Positions 1 to 8,575 of a stretch of 64,000 nucleotides of DNA are shown piece by piece. The DNA is from UBA2357 sp046295975 (GTDB lineage: Bacteria; Pseudomonadota; Gammaproteobacteria; Burkholderiales; Rhodocyclaceae), in assembly GCA_046295975.1 (NCBI GenBank), contig JBKBMG010000014.1, forward strand, positions 35,338-99,337, in the 5' to 3' direction. The translations under genes and the position numbers were made by a program. Under the pieces are notes generated by a model. It was given only the letters and a program-made list of their open reading frames with translations. It searched no databases and was not told the DNA's origin. The number at the start of each line of letters is the position of its first letter. Positions within the stretch are counted from its first letter, which is position 1.

Positions 1-9
1 GGGCCCGGT

Positions 10-1233
10 CTATATCACCCCGTGTTCGCGCAGTCGCGCCAGGGTTTCGGGCGCTTCCCCCAGCACGTCGGCCAGTACCGCGTCGGTATGTTCGCCAAGC
101 AGCGGCGGGGCGTTGCGATACGCCACCGGTGTTTGCGAGAGGCGCATCGGGCTGGCCACGGACGGCACCGCACCCACCTGTGCATGTGGGATGTCGACCT
201 TGAGTCCGCGCACCTGGACTTGTGGATCGGCGAAGACCTCCGCCAGGCTGTTGATCGGCCCGCAGGGCACCGCCAAGGATTCGAGCAGGGCGATCCAGTC
301 GCTGGTGTCGCGTTGCACGGTCAGGCGATTAAGCGCTGGGATGAGTTCGGCACGGTTTTGAACGCGTGCCTTGTTGGTGGAATAACGCGGATCGCTGGCC
401 AGTTGCGGGGCGCCAGCGGCTTCGCAAAAGCGGGCGAACTGGCCGTCGTTGCCAATGGCCAGAATCATGTAGCCGTCGCGCGTGGGGAAGTCCTGGTAGG
501 GCACGATGTTGGGGTGGGCGTTGCCCAGCCGCCGGGGTGACGCACCGGTGGTGAGGTAGTTCATTGCCTGGTTGGCCAGGCAGGCTACCTGGACGTCGAG
601 CAGCGCGAGGTCGATGTACTGTCCCTTGCCGCTGGTTTCGCGCCATAGCAGGGCAGCCTGGATGGCGTTGGCGGCGTACAGGCCGGTGAGGATGTCGGTG
701 AGGGCGACGCCGACCTTCATTGGCCCGGCGCCGGGTTCGCCGTCCGTCCGTCCGGTCAGGCTCATCAGGCCGCCCAGACCCTGGATCAGGAAATCGTACC
801 CGGCACGCGCTGCGTACGGCCCGGTCTGACCGAAGCCGGTGATGGAGCAATACACCAGGCGCGGATTGATTTCCGACAGGCTGGCGTAGTCCAGCTTGTA
901 GCGTGCCAGCCCACCTTGCTTGAAGTTCTCGATCACCACGTCGGATTCCGCCGCCAGGCGTTGCAACAGGGCCTGGCCTTCGGGATGGGCCATGTCCACC
1001 GTGATCGAACGCTTGTTGCGGTTGGCGCAGAGGTAGTAGGCGGCGACGTCGGTGTCCTCACCCTGGGCGTTCTTGAGAAACGGCGGGCCCCAGCTGCGGG
1101 TGTCGTCGCCGGCGCCGGGTTTTTCCACCTTGATCACGTCGGCCCCGAGGTCGGCCAGGATCTGGCTTGCCCACGGTCCGGCAAGAATTCGGGACAAGTC
1201 GAGAACGCGGATGTGGGAGAGTGCGCCGGCCAT
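10..1233 (-). CDS. CaiB/BaiF family CoA-transferase, likely glutarate CoA-transferase
   Basis: A 407-residue class III CoA-transferase of normal family length. The N-terminal LDLSRILAGPWASQILADLGADVIKVE block is the usual CoA-binding signature, and the aspartate in GVALTDILTG (Asp180) matches the catalytic Asp that forms the acyl-anhydride intermediate in formyl-CoA transferase relatives. It lies 9 bp downstream of gcdH on the same strand, so the two are almost certainly cotranscribed. By analogy with the SUGCT group, the likely job is to move CoA from succinyl-CoA to glutarate, feeding glutaryl-CoA dehydrogenase in lysine, glutarate or aromatic degradation. The family is seen directly; the glutarate specificity is inferred from the neighbour only. 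Confidence 0.85.
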   Translation of the reverse strand: MAGALSHIRVLDLSRILAGPWASQILADLGADVIKVEKPGAGDDTRSWGPPFLKNAQGEDTDVAAYYLCANRNKRSITVDMAHPEGQALLQRLAAESDVVIENFKQGGLARYKLDYASLSEINPRLVYCSITGFGQTGPYAARAGYDFLIQGLGGLMSLTGRTDGEPGAGPMKVGVALTDILTGLYAANAIQAALLWRETSGKGQYIDLALLDVQVACLANQAMNYLTTGASPRRLGNAHPNIVPYQDFPTRDGYMILAIGNDGQFARFCEAAGAPQLASDPRYSTNKARVQNRAELIPALNRLTVQRDTSDWIALLESLAVPCGPINSLAEVFADPQVQVRGLKVDIPHAQVGAVPSVASPMRLSQTPVAYRNAPPLLGEHTDAVLADVLGEAPETLARLREHGVI

Positions 1234-1242
1234 GGTGAATGC

Positions 1243-2430
1243 TCAGTTCGAGAAGGCGGGAATATCGGTGATGGCCCGGCCGAGGATGAGTGCATGGATG
1301 TCGTGGGTGCCCTCGTAGGTATTCACCACCTCCAGGTTCACCACGTGGCGGATGACCCCGAACTCGTCCGAGATGCCATTGCCGCCCAGCATGTCGCGCG
1401 CGACGCGGGCAATGTCCAGTGCCTTGCCGCAGGAGTTGCGTTTGACGATGGAGGTGATCTCGACCGGCGCGACGCCCTCGTCCTTCATCCGGCCGACCCG
1501 CAGGCAGCTTTGCAGGCCCAGGGTGATCTCGGTGAGCATGTCGGCGAGTTTCTTCTGGACGAGTTGGTTGGCGGCCAGCGGGCGGCCGAACTGCTTGCGG
1601 TCAAGCACGTACTGGCGGGCGGTTTCGTAGCAGAACTCGGCTGCACCCAGCGCGCCCCAGGCAATGCCGTAGCGGGCGGAGTTGAGGCAGGTGAACGGCC
1701 CCTTGAGGCCGGCAACTTCCAAGAACATGTTCTCTTCCGGCACGAACACCTCGTCCATCACGATCTCGCCGGTGATCGAGGCACGCAGCCCCACCTTGCC
1801 GTGGATGGCGGGTGCGGACAAACCCTTCCAGCCCTTTTCCAGGATGAAACCGCGGATCCTGCCGTCGTCGGTCTTGGCCCACACCACAAACACGTCGGCG
1901 ATCGGGCTGTTGGTGATCCACATCTTGCTGCCGGAAAGGCTGTAGCCACCGTCCACCTTGCGCGCGCGGGTCACCATGCTGCCCGGGTCGGAGCCGTGGT
2001 TGGGCTCGGTCAGGCCGAAGCACCCCACCCATTCGCCGGTGGCCAGCTTGGGCAGGTACTTGCGCTTCTGCTCCTCGCTGCCGAATTCGTTGATCGGCAC
2101 CATCACCAGCGAAGACTGCACGCTCATCATCGAGCGATAGCCGGAATCCACCCGCTCCACTTCACGCGCGATCAGGCCATAAGCCACGTAGTTGAGACCG
2201 GCGCCGCCGTATTGCTCGGGAATGGTTGGTCCGAGCAGGCCGAGTTCGCCCATTTCATTGAAGATCTCACGGTCGGTGTGCTCGTTGCGGAACGCATGCT
2301 GGATGCGCGGCATGAGCTTGTCCTGGCAGTAGGCGCGGGCGGTGTCGCGCACCATGCGCTCGGTTTCGGTGAGCTGGCCGTCCAGATGAAAGGGGTCGGC
2401 CCAGTCGAAGGTTGCGCGGGGGGATGCCAT
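1243..2430 (-). CDS. gcdH: Glutaryl-CoA dehydrogenase
   Basis: A 395-residue acyl-CoA dehydrogenase that oxidises and decarboxylates glutaryl-CoA to crotonyl-CoA using FAD and passes electrons to ETF. The sequence has the FAD-binding segment CFGLTEPNHGSDPGSM, the WITNSPIADVFVVWAK core and, near the C-terminus, NTYEGTHDIHALILGRA, whose Glu (about residue 373) is the catalytic base in GCDH. The ATG at 2430 (MASPRATFDWADPF) is chosen over an upstream extension because homologues start here and a ribosome site (GGAGA) precedes it. It leads a two-gene unit with the CoA-transferase and is divergent from a LysR gene 173 bp away, a layout known in Azoarcus. Confidence 0.93.
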   Translation of the reverse strand: MASPRATFDWADPFHLDGQLTETERMVRDTARAYCQDKLMPRIQHAFRNEHTDREIFNEMGELGLLGPTIPEQYGGAGLNYVAYGLIAREVERVDSGYRSMMSVQSSLVMVPINEFGSEEQKRKYLPKLATGEWVGCFGLTEPNHGSDPGSMVTRARKVDGGYSLSGSKMWITNSPIADVFVVWAKTDDGRIRGFILEKGWKGLSAPAIHGKVGLRASITGEIVMDEVFVPEENMFLEVAGLKGPFTCLNSARYGIAWGALGAAEFCYETARQYVLDRKQFGRPLAANQLVQKKLADMLTEITLGLQSCLRVGRMKDEGVAPVEITSIVKRNSCGKALDIARVARDMLGGNGISDEFGVIRHVVNLEVVNTYEGTHDIHALILGRAITDIPAFSN

Positions 2431-2603
2431 GGTGAATCTCCTGGATGCGGGGGATAGGATGTGGTCCGACTTTATCGAACGATCCCTACCGGAAACAAGC
2501 GATGTTTTTGAAGTATCTTGTGCAGAAAACGCACTTGTAAGCATTCACCGTGCTGCCGTCCAGGCTCCCAGGCCTTCTCTTCCCCGACTTCCGGAACCCT
2601 GCC
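2431..2603. promoter_or_regulatory. Divergent control region of gcdH and its LysR regulator
   Basis: This 173-bp gap separates the divergent gcdH and LysR genes and should hold both promoters. A GTGC-N7-GCAC inverted repeat at 2520-2534 has the loose dyad form of a LysR site. No clear -35/-10 pair was recognised. Regulation by the adjacent LysR protein is inferred from layout. Confidence 0.45.
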
Positions 2604-3506
2604 ATGCGTCGCAAGATTCCCAGCACCGCCGCCCTCGTGGCCTTTGAACTGGCCGCCCGCCACGAGAGCTTCACCCGCGCGGCCGAGGAGTTGTCGCTGA
2701 CCCAGAGCGCGGTGTGCCGGCAGATTGCCGGTTTGGAGGACTTCCTGGGTTTGCGCCTGTTCGTGCGCACCCGACGCGGTGTGCGTTTGACGGAAGCCGG
2801 TCTCAACTATAGTCGCCAGATCGCCGCGCGGCTGGACGCGGTCGAACGTGACACCTTGTCGGTGATGGCGCATCACGGCGGCGGCGCCACCATCGAGCTC
2901 GCCGTGGTGCCCACCTTCGCCACGCGCTGGCTGATGCCGCGCCTCGGCGGCTTTCACGCAACCCATCCGGATGTGCGGGTGAATCTCACCACCCGTACGC
3001 GTCCCTTTCTGTTTGGCGAAACCGAGTTCGATGCGGCGCTCTACTACGGCGACGCCGGCTGGCCGGGTACGGAAGCGCACTATCTGATGCCCGAGCAATC
3101 GGTGCCGGTGTGCAGCCCGGCATTGCTCGCCGGCTGCGACGGACTGGACGCCGAAGACATTGCGCAACTGCCCTTGCTGCAGCAGACGACCCGGCCCTAT
3201 GCCTGGCGGCAGTGGTTCGAATCGCTGGGCTTGCGCGTTGCCCGTGACATGACCGGCACTCGCCTCGAACTCTTCTCCATGCTCGCCCAGGCGGCCATGC
3301 AAGGCATGGGGATGGCGCTGATTCCGCCCTTCCTGATCCGCGAGGAACTCGACAGCGGCCGTCTCGCGATACCGCTGTACCATGCCTGCCCCAGCGACAA
3401 GGCCTATTACCTGATCATTCCCGAGCGCAAGGCCGAAAGTGCTGCGATGACCGGCTTTCGCGACTGGCTATGCGACGCGGCACGGGTGTATCGTGATGCT
3501 GATTGA
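2604..3506 (+). CDS. LysR-family transcriptional regulator, GcvA-like, probable gcdH regulator
   Basis: A 300-residue LysR regulator. The N-terminal winged helix-turn-helix reads AALVAFELAARHESFTRAAEELSLTQSAVCRQI, followed by the linker and a periplasmic-binding-protein-like effector domain (about residues 90-295). The ATG at 2604 (MRRKIPSTAAL) gives the usual length; an upstream start would add 18 residues with no family support. It is divergent from gcdH, so it probably senses glutarate or glutaryl-CoA and controls that operon as GcdR does in Azoarcus. That role is an inference from position. Confidence 0.87.
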   Translation: MRRKIPSTAALVAFELAARHESFTRAAEELSLTQSAVCRQIAGLEDFLGLRLFVRTRRGVRLTEAGLNYSRQIAARLDAVERDTLSVMAHHGGGATIELAVVPTFATRWLMPRLGGFHATHPDVRVNLTTRTRPFLFGETEFDAALYYGDAGWPGTEAHYLMPEQSVPVCSPALLAGCDGLDAEDIAQLPLLQQTTRPYAWRQWFESLGLRVARDMTGTRLELFSMLAQAAMQGMGMALIPPFLIREELDSGRLAIPLYHACPSDKAYYLIIPERKAESAAMTGFRDWLCDAARVYRDAD

Positions 3507-3524
3507 CTTTTTACATATTGCCGT

Positions 3525-4025
3525 ATGAATGGACTGAAATATGCCGGCTTTGCGCTTGGGGGCAGCATTGCCATGTTCGTAGCGGGTTGGTGGGGCTACG
3601 AGCTGATGCTTCTCGCGCTGCTCGGTGGCATCGACGGGCTCAGCCCGAATCCGGTCGCCGACTCGTTGGAGCAGATGATTCTGCACAGACTGTCCGTTGC
3701 CGCGTCATTCTCCTTGCTCGGACTGGTTCTGGCGCTGGGAACGATTCACTGGCGGCGGTCGAAGCGGCGCACGCAGTGGCCGAGACGTATTGCATTCGCG
3801 CTGTCGGTGTCGATACTCGGGTCCGGCTGCTGGATGCTCTTCATGCGATTCAAGCTGTCGCGTATTGCGGCCCATGCACCTGAGGGAATAGCTACGTTCT
3901 CGTTGGGATTGTCCGGTCTTCACTTGTACGAGGTGGGGTTGTTCGCTTCGTTCCTGGTACTGCTTTACATCGCATATTGCGCGCTCATCGAGGAGAGAAC
4001 CAGGAACGCGCAAGGCTGCGACTGA
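3525..4025 (+). CDS. Four-helix integral membrane protein of unknown function
   Basis: A 166-residue protein I do not recognise. It shows four hydrophobic segments, at roughly residues 5-30, 50-75, 88-108 and 130-158, separated by short basic loops (such as RRSKRRTQWPRR), so it is probably an inner-membrane protein. It starts 18 bp after the LysR gene on the same strand but has no clear ribosome-binding site, and its base composition is less GC-rich than its neighbours. No catalytic motif is visible. Confidence 0.6.
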   Translation: MNGLKYAGFALGGSIAMFVAGWWGYELMLLALLGGIDGLSPNPVADSLEQMILHRLSVAASFSLLGLVLALGTIHWRRSKRRTQWPRRIAFALSVSILGSGCWMLFMRFKLSRIAAHAPEGIATFSLGLSGLHLYEVGLFASFLVLLYIAYCALIEERTRNAQGCD

Positions 4026-4114
4026 GTGCGAGAGCAGATATCAATTCATGTAGTGGGTTTGAGCAGCAGGGATCAGACGGCGCGGAGAAGCGGCGCGCAG
4101 CGACTACCCAAACT

Positions 4115-5140
4115 TCAATAGAACAACGCCCGGATGTCGATCGAGGAGGTCTTTCCCACGCTGTCATAGTGGGCGTCCAGCCACGCTTGGGCGCGGGCTC
4201 GACCCTGGTCGCTGAGCATTTCGATGAAGGGCAGGCTGATCGCGAGTTTGGTTTCGGCGGCAAGCTGGCTCATCAGTTCTTCGGCTTCGATCATGTGGAA
4301 ATGGGTACCGAGCAGGCGGCGTTCCAGGCGACCGTGGGGGAAATGGCTGCGTGCGGCGAATTCGCTGGCGTGGGCGTACATGCGCATTTCGCGCAGGAAG
4401 GTGGCGTTGAAGCCGAGGTCCATGACGCGGTCGCGAATTGCGGTAGCGTCCTGCGGGGTGGTGCCGTGCAGTAGCGGGCTGAGCAGCACCAGGATGATGT
4501 CGGCGGCGGGGCTGTCGTAGAACAGCGGGAAGACCGCGGGGTTGGCGGAGTAGGCGCCGTCCCAGTAGGGTTCGCCGTCTATTTCCACGGCGCGGCTGAT
4601 CGCCGGCAGACAGGCCGAGGCGAGCAAGGCTTCGGCGGTGAGCTCGTGGGTCTGGAAGATGCGCAGCTTGCCGGTGTTGACGTGGGTCGCGGCGATGAAC
4701 AGCTTGACCGGGCTTTCGGCGCGCAGTCGCTCGAAGTCCACGTGATCGTCGAGGATGTCGCGCAGGGGGTTGATGTCGAAGGGGTTGAGCTGCTGCGGCG
4801 AGAAGTGGCGGGCCCACTGCAGCATCATGCGGGTGGCGGGCGACAGGGTGGTGAGATCGCCGTCCGGACCCGGTGCGGCGAGCTCGAACGGCGAGCTGCG
4901 CGCGACGCTTTCCCAGAAACGGCGCAGGGCGAAGATGGCGCCTTCACGTCCGCCGTCGAGCAAGCCATGGGCGAGCACCACGGCGTTCATGGCGCCGGCA
5001 CTGGTGCCGCTGACGGCGTCGAAGTGCAGCCGGCCGTCGCGCAGCAGGGCGTCGAGTACGCCCCAGGTGAACGCGCCGTGAGTTCCGCCGCCTTGCAGGG
5101 CGAGATTTACCGGAGGTTTGCTGCGCTTGCCGAACAACAT
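4115..5140 (-). CDS. Patatin-like phospholipase, RssA-type
   Basis: A 341-residue patatin-family serine lipid acyl hydrolase. The oxyanion-hole motif is LALQGGGTHGAF (residues 14-24), the nucleophile elbow is GTSAG with Ser47, and the partner Asp is in the DGAY motif (Asp194), so both members of the Ser-Asp dyad are present. There is no signal peptide, so it is probably cytoplasmic or membrane-associated. The ATG at 5140 (MLFGKRSKPPVNLALQ) places the GGG motif at the usual distance from the N-terminus; the frame stays open upstream without support. It is transcribed alone, divergent from the EF-hand gene, across a gap containing two perfect palindromes. Confidence 0.88.
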   Translation of the reverse strand: MLFGKRSKPPVNLALQGGGTHGAFTWGVLDALLRDGRLHFDAVSGTSAGAMNAVVLAHGLLDGGREGAIFALRRFWESVARSSPFELAAPGPDGDLTTLSPATRMMLQWARHFSPQQLNPFDINPLRDILDDHVDFERLRAESPVKLFIAATHVNTGKLRIFQTHELTAEALLASACLPAISRAVEIDGEPYWDGAYSANPAVFPLFYDSPAADIILVLLSPLLHGTTPQDATAIRDRVMDLGFNATFLREMRMYAHASEFAARSHFPHGRLERRLLGTHFHMIEAEELMSQLAAETKLAISLPFIEMLSDQGRARAQAWLDAHYDSVGKTSSIDIRALFY

Positions 5141-5551
5141 GGGTGCGCTCCCGAGTGATGGCCAAGAGTTGGGACGCAGTCGGATGCGACGCCGCGGATG
5201 TTGCAATGCAATATTTTAGTACGCAGCGTACCACTTGCTGCGCGATACCGGGTATCGGTGATCTTACCCATGCGCCCATCCGGTTCGGAGCGGACCCGCG
5301 GGCATGGTACGGAGCGCGATGTTGCGGCCCGGCGACCGCCGTCTTGCTGCCCAGGCGTTCGAGTATGGGCGCGCATCATCAATAGTGTGTGTCGCCGATG
5401 TGAAATTCGGTATCGTCAATGGCGACGGCTTGGCCCGCAGCCATGACCCGGGCGTAGAATCGCGCGACGGGCGTGGGGGCGGCGCAGGCATGGGGTCATG
5501 CGCTTGGCGGGCGCCTCGCACCGATCTGATCAACTGGCGCGGGAGAAAGGC
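5141..5551. promoter_or_regulatory. Divergent intergenic region with two perfect palindromes
   Basis: A 411-bp gap between divergent patatin and EF-hand genes, with no convincing gene inside. It contains GTACGC-A-GCGTAC at 5219-5231 and CGATACC-G-GGTATCG at 5243-5257, both perfect, with centres 25 bp apart. The spot is AT-richer than its surroundings and lies just upstream of the patatin start, so these are candidate operators. The binding protein is unknown. Confidence 0.5.
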
Positions 5552-7768
5552 ATGGGCACTCAGGATGGGGCGAACTACCAGTGGCGTTTCTTTCGCTCTG
5601 GCGGATTTGACCAGGTGCGGATCGAGACCGCGGACGACTTGCGCCATCTGCATGCGCTGGACCAAAAGCTGTGGTCGGTGCTGGCCTGCCCCACTTCGGG
5701 ACTGGAGTTCGACGCGCGCACCCTGCAGCTGCTTGACGCCGATGGTGATGGCCGCATCCGTGTGCCGGAGGTACTGGGCGCGGTGAGATGGGTATGCGCG
5801 GTGCTGCGTGACCCTGGGGTGCTGTTTTCCGGGGCGGACAGCGTGCCGCTCGCCGCGCTCGACGACACCGACCCGGAAGGGGCGAGGCTGCTGGCGAGTG
5901 CCAGACGCATTCTGGCCTATCTCGACAAGCCCGATGCCGACGCCATCGGAATTGCGGATGTGTCCGACACCACCCGTTTGTTCGCACCCGATCACTTCAA
6001 CGGCGATGGCATCGTGCCGGCCGAACTGGCGGGCGACGATGCGCGCTTGGTGGCGGCGATCGGCCACATCATCGCTTGCCTGGGGGCGGAGACCGATCGC
6101 AGCGGTCAGCCAGGGGTGAGCAAGGCCGGCGTCGAACGCTTCTTCGAGCAGGCGCAGGCGCTGTCGGACTGGCTGGCGCGGGCCGAGGCGGAGCCTGATG
6201 CGGTGCTGCCGCTGGGCGAGGCCACGGCGGCGGCAGCGGCGGTGTTCGAGGCCGTGCGGGGCAAGGCGGAAGACTATTTCACCCGCTGCCGCCTCGCCGC
6301 CTTCGACGCGCGGGCCGAGACGGCGCTCAACCCGGCCGAAGCCACTTATGCCGGACTGGCCGGCGAAGCGCTGGATGCGGGCGCCGACGGGATTGCGGCA
6401 CTTCCGCTGGCGCTGGTCGGGCCGGACCGGCCGCTGCCCTTGAGCACGGGCGTGAACCCCGCCTGGGCGGAACGCATCGCGCGCCTGCGCGATCTGGTGG
6501 TGACGCCGCTGCTGGGGCCGCGTGAAACCCTTTCCGCTGCCGACTGGGATGCGCTGGCGGCACGCTTTGCCCGCCATCGCACCTGGACGGCGGACCAGCC
6601 GGATTCGCCGGTGGCCGCCCTGGCACCCGAGACGGTGCGTGCCCTGCTTGCGGACGATTGTCGCGAAGCCCTGCTGGCCTTGATCGAACGTGACCGCGCG
6701 GCCGAAACCGCGGCCGAGCAGGTGGAGGCGGTGGAGCGGCTGGTGCGCTATCAGCGCGACCTGGTGACGCTGTTGCGCAACTTCGTCTGTCTGTCGGAAT
6801 TCTATTCGGCGCGCGACAAGGCGATCTTCCAGGCCGGCACGCTCTACCTCGACCAGCGCAGTTGCGAACTGTGCCTGCGCGTGACCGACATGGACCGCCA
6901 TGCCGCGCTCGCTCCGCTGTCGGGCAGCTATCTGGTGTATTGCCAGTGCGCGCGCCAGGGCGAAGCACCGATGACCATCGTCGCAGCGATGACTGGAGGC
7001 GATGCCGACGAGATGATGGTGCCCGGCCGCAACGGGGTGTTCTACGATCGCCAGGGGCGGGACTGGAACGCCAGCGTGGTAAAGGTGGTGGAAAACCCCA
7101 TCAGCGTGCGCCAGGCCTTCTGGTCGCCCTACACGCGCATCGGGCGGATGATCGGCGAGCAGATCCAGAAGTTCGCCGCCTCGCGCGACAAGGCGGTGGA
7201 AGACAAGGCGGCAGCGGGTATTGCCGAGGCCGGCGCCAAGCCCGAGGCACCCACGCCGGCAGCCGCCCAGGCCTTTGACATCGCCAAGTTTGCCGGGATC
7301 TTCGCGGCCATCGGCCTGGCCCTGGGGGCGCTTGGCACGGCGCTGGCGGCGGTGGTCACCGGTTTTCTGTCACTGCCGGCGTGGCAGATGCCGCTGGTGG
7401 TGGCGGGCATCGTACTGCTGATATCCGGCCCCTCCATGTTGCTCGCCTGGCTCAAGCTGCGCCAGCGCAACCTAGGCCCGTTGCTCGACGCCAACGGCTG
7501 GGCGGTGAATACCCGAGCCCGCATCAACATTCCCTTCGGCGCGGCGCTCACCGCGGTGGCGGCGCTGCCGGAAGGCGCCGCCCGCACGCTTGCCGACCCG
7601 TACGCCGAAAAGCGCACACCGTGGAAGCGCTACGTGGTGTTGGTGGTGTTGCTGGTCGTGGCCTACCTGCTTTGGCAGGGCGGGGTGTTCCAGCCGAGTG
7701 GCGGCGGTGAAGCGCCCGTGCCGGCACCCAGCGCGGCCGAGGCACCGCCTGCCACGCCAGCGGAATGA
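5552..7768 (+). CDS. Large membrane-anchored protein with EF-hand-like calcium loops
   Basis: A 738-residue protein with no recognised enzymatic family. DADGDGRIRVPE at residues 62-73 is a canonical EF-hand loop, and FNGDGIVPAEL about 90 residues later looks like a second, degenerate one. A long soluble middle region carries a Cys-rich patch (SCELCLR, YCQCARQG). Around residues 585-645 there are two hydrophobic helices, and a third single helix (RYVVLVVLLVVAYLLW) lies close to the C-terminus, followed by a Pro/Ala-rich tail. The start at 5552 follows a GGGAGAAAGG ribosome site. It is probably an inner-membrane protein with a large cytoplasmic or periplasmic domain; the function is unknown. 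Confidence 0.75.
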   Translation: MGTQDGANYQWRFFRSGGFDQVRIETADDLRHLHALDQKLWSVLACPTSGLEFDARTLQLLDADGDGRIRVPEVLGAVRWVCAVLRDPGVLFSGADSVPLAALDDTDPEGARLLASARRILAYLDKPDADAIGIADVSDTTRLFAPDHFNGDGIVPAELAGDDARLVAAIGHIIACLGAETDRSGQPGVSKAGVERFFEQAQALSDWLARAEAEPDAVLPLGEATAAAAAVFEAVRGKAEDYFTRCRLAAFDARAETALNPAEATYAGLAGEALDAGADGIAALPLALVGPDRPLPLSTGVNPAWAERIARLRDLVVTPLLGPRETLSAADWDALAARFARHRTWTADQPDSPVAALAPETVRALLADDCREALLALIERDRAAETAAEQVEAVERLVRYQRDLVTLLRNFVCLSEFYSARDKAIFQAGTLYLDQRSCELCLRVTDMDRHAALAPLSGSYLVYCQCARQGEAPMTIVAAMTGGDADEMMVPGRNGVFYDRQGRDWNASVVKVVENPISVRQAFWSPYTRIGRMIGEQIQKFAASRDKAVEDKAAAGIAEAGAKPEAPTPAAAQAFDIAKFAGIFAAIGLALGALGTALAAVVTGFLSLPAWQMPLVVAGIVLLISGPSMLLAWLKLRQRNLGPLLDANGWAVNTRARINIPFGAALTAVAALPEGAARTLADPYAEKRTPWKRYVVLVVLLVVAYLLWQGGVFQPSGGGEAPVPAPSAAEAPPATPAE

Positions 7769-7833
7769 ACGCGCGAGTCGGGTTCCCCCACCCGGGTCGC
7801 CAGGATTGCTTGCTTCGACCGCCTCCGCGGCGT

Positions 7834-8514
7834 TCAAGTCTCGCCCCACATCCTGATCAGATTGTGGTAGTGGCTGGTGAGGGCGACGGTCTCGGGGCTG
7901 TCGCCGATGCGCTGGCGCAAGGCCTGGATGCTCATGTCCAGGTCGTAGAGCATGTGGCGCTGCCAGTCGTCGCGGACCAGGCTCTGGGTCCACAGGAATG
8001 CGGCCAGGCGCGCGCCACGGCTGACCGGCTCGACACGGTGCAGGCTGGTGGCGGGGTAGACGATGAGATCGCCGGCATCGAGTTTGACGCGGTGGGTGCC
8101 GTAGGTGTCCACCACCACCAGTTCGCCGCCGTCGTATTCGTCGGGCGCACTCAGGAACAGGGTGGACGACACATCAGTGCGGACCCGCCGGCCGGTGCCG
8201 GGGTCCAGCCGCAGGGCATTGTCCACATGGTTGCCGAAGTGTCCCCCGCCTTCGTAGCGGTTGAAGTAGGGGTGCATGATGTGGGCGGGCAGTGCCGCGG
8301 AAATGAACTGTGGGTGGCGCGCCAGGGTGCGCACCACCACCGCGCCGAGTTCGCGCGCCGTCGGGCTGGATTCCGGCAATTGCAGGTTGTGCTTGCAGCG
8401 CGCGGCCTGCTCGCCGGAGGTGAGCGCGCCGTCCACCCAGTCCGCACGTGCGAGCACGGCGCGGAATTCGGCGACCTGACTGGCGTTCAGGACGCCGGGG
8501 ATGTGGAGCATCAT
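7834..8514 (-). CDS. piuC: PKHD-type Fe(II)/2-oxoglutarate hydroxylase, PiuC/YbiX family
   Basis: A 226-residue double-stranded beta-helix dioxygenase. The facial triad is visible as NHVD (His96, Asp98) and SLHRVEPV (His159), and Arg169 in GARLAAFLW fits the 2-oxoglutarate salt bridge. Length and order match the PiuC/YbiX group, which accompanies TonB-dependent catecholate siderophore receptors. Here it lies 61 bp downstream of such a receptor on the same strand, so the two probably form an iron-regulated operon. The hydroxylated substrate is not known for the family. The first ATG (MMLHIPG) is preceded by a weak ribosome site; the second ATG one codon on is equally possible. Confidence 0.9.
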   Translation of the reverse strand: MMLHIPGVLNASQVAEFRAVLARADWVDGALTSGEQAARCKHNLQLPESSPTARELGAVVVRTLARHPQFISAALPAHIMHPYFNRYEGGGHFGNHVDNALRLDPGTGRRVRTDVSSTLFLSAPDEYDGGELVVVDTYGTHRVKLDAGDLIVYPATSLHRVEPVSRGARLAAFLWTQSLVRDDWQRHMLYDLDMSIQALRQRIGDSPETVALTSHYHNLIRMWGET

Positions 8515-8575
8515 GGCAGTGGGTTCCTGGTGTGCCGGGCGGCGGCTGCCGCCCGGGTGAGGCGGGCGACCGCCG

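Noticed and set aside
916..2457. 513-codon plus-strand frame opposite the glutaryl-CoA genes
   Set aside because: It is antisense to gcdH and the CoA-transferase, whose motifs and ribosome sites are clear. Long antisense frames are common in high-GC DNA.
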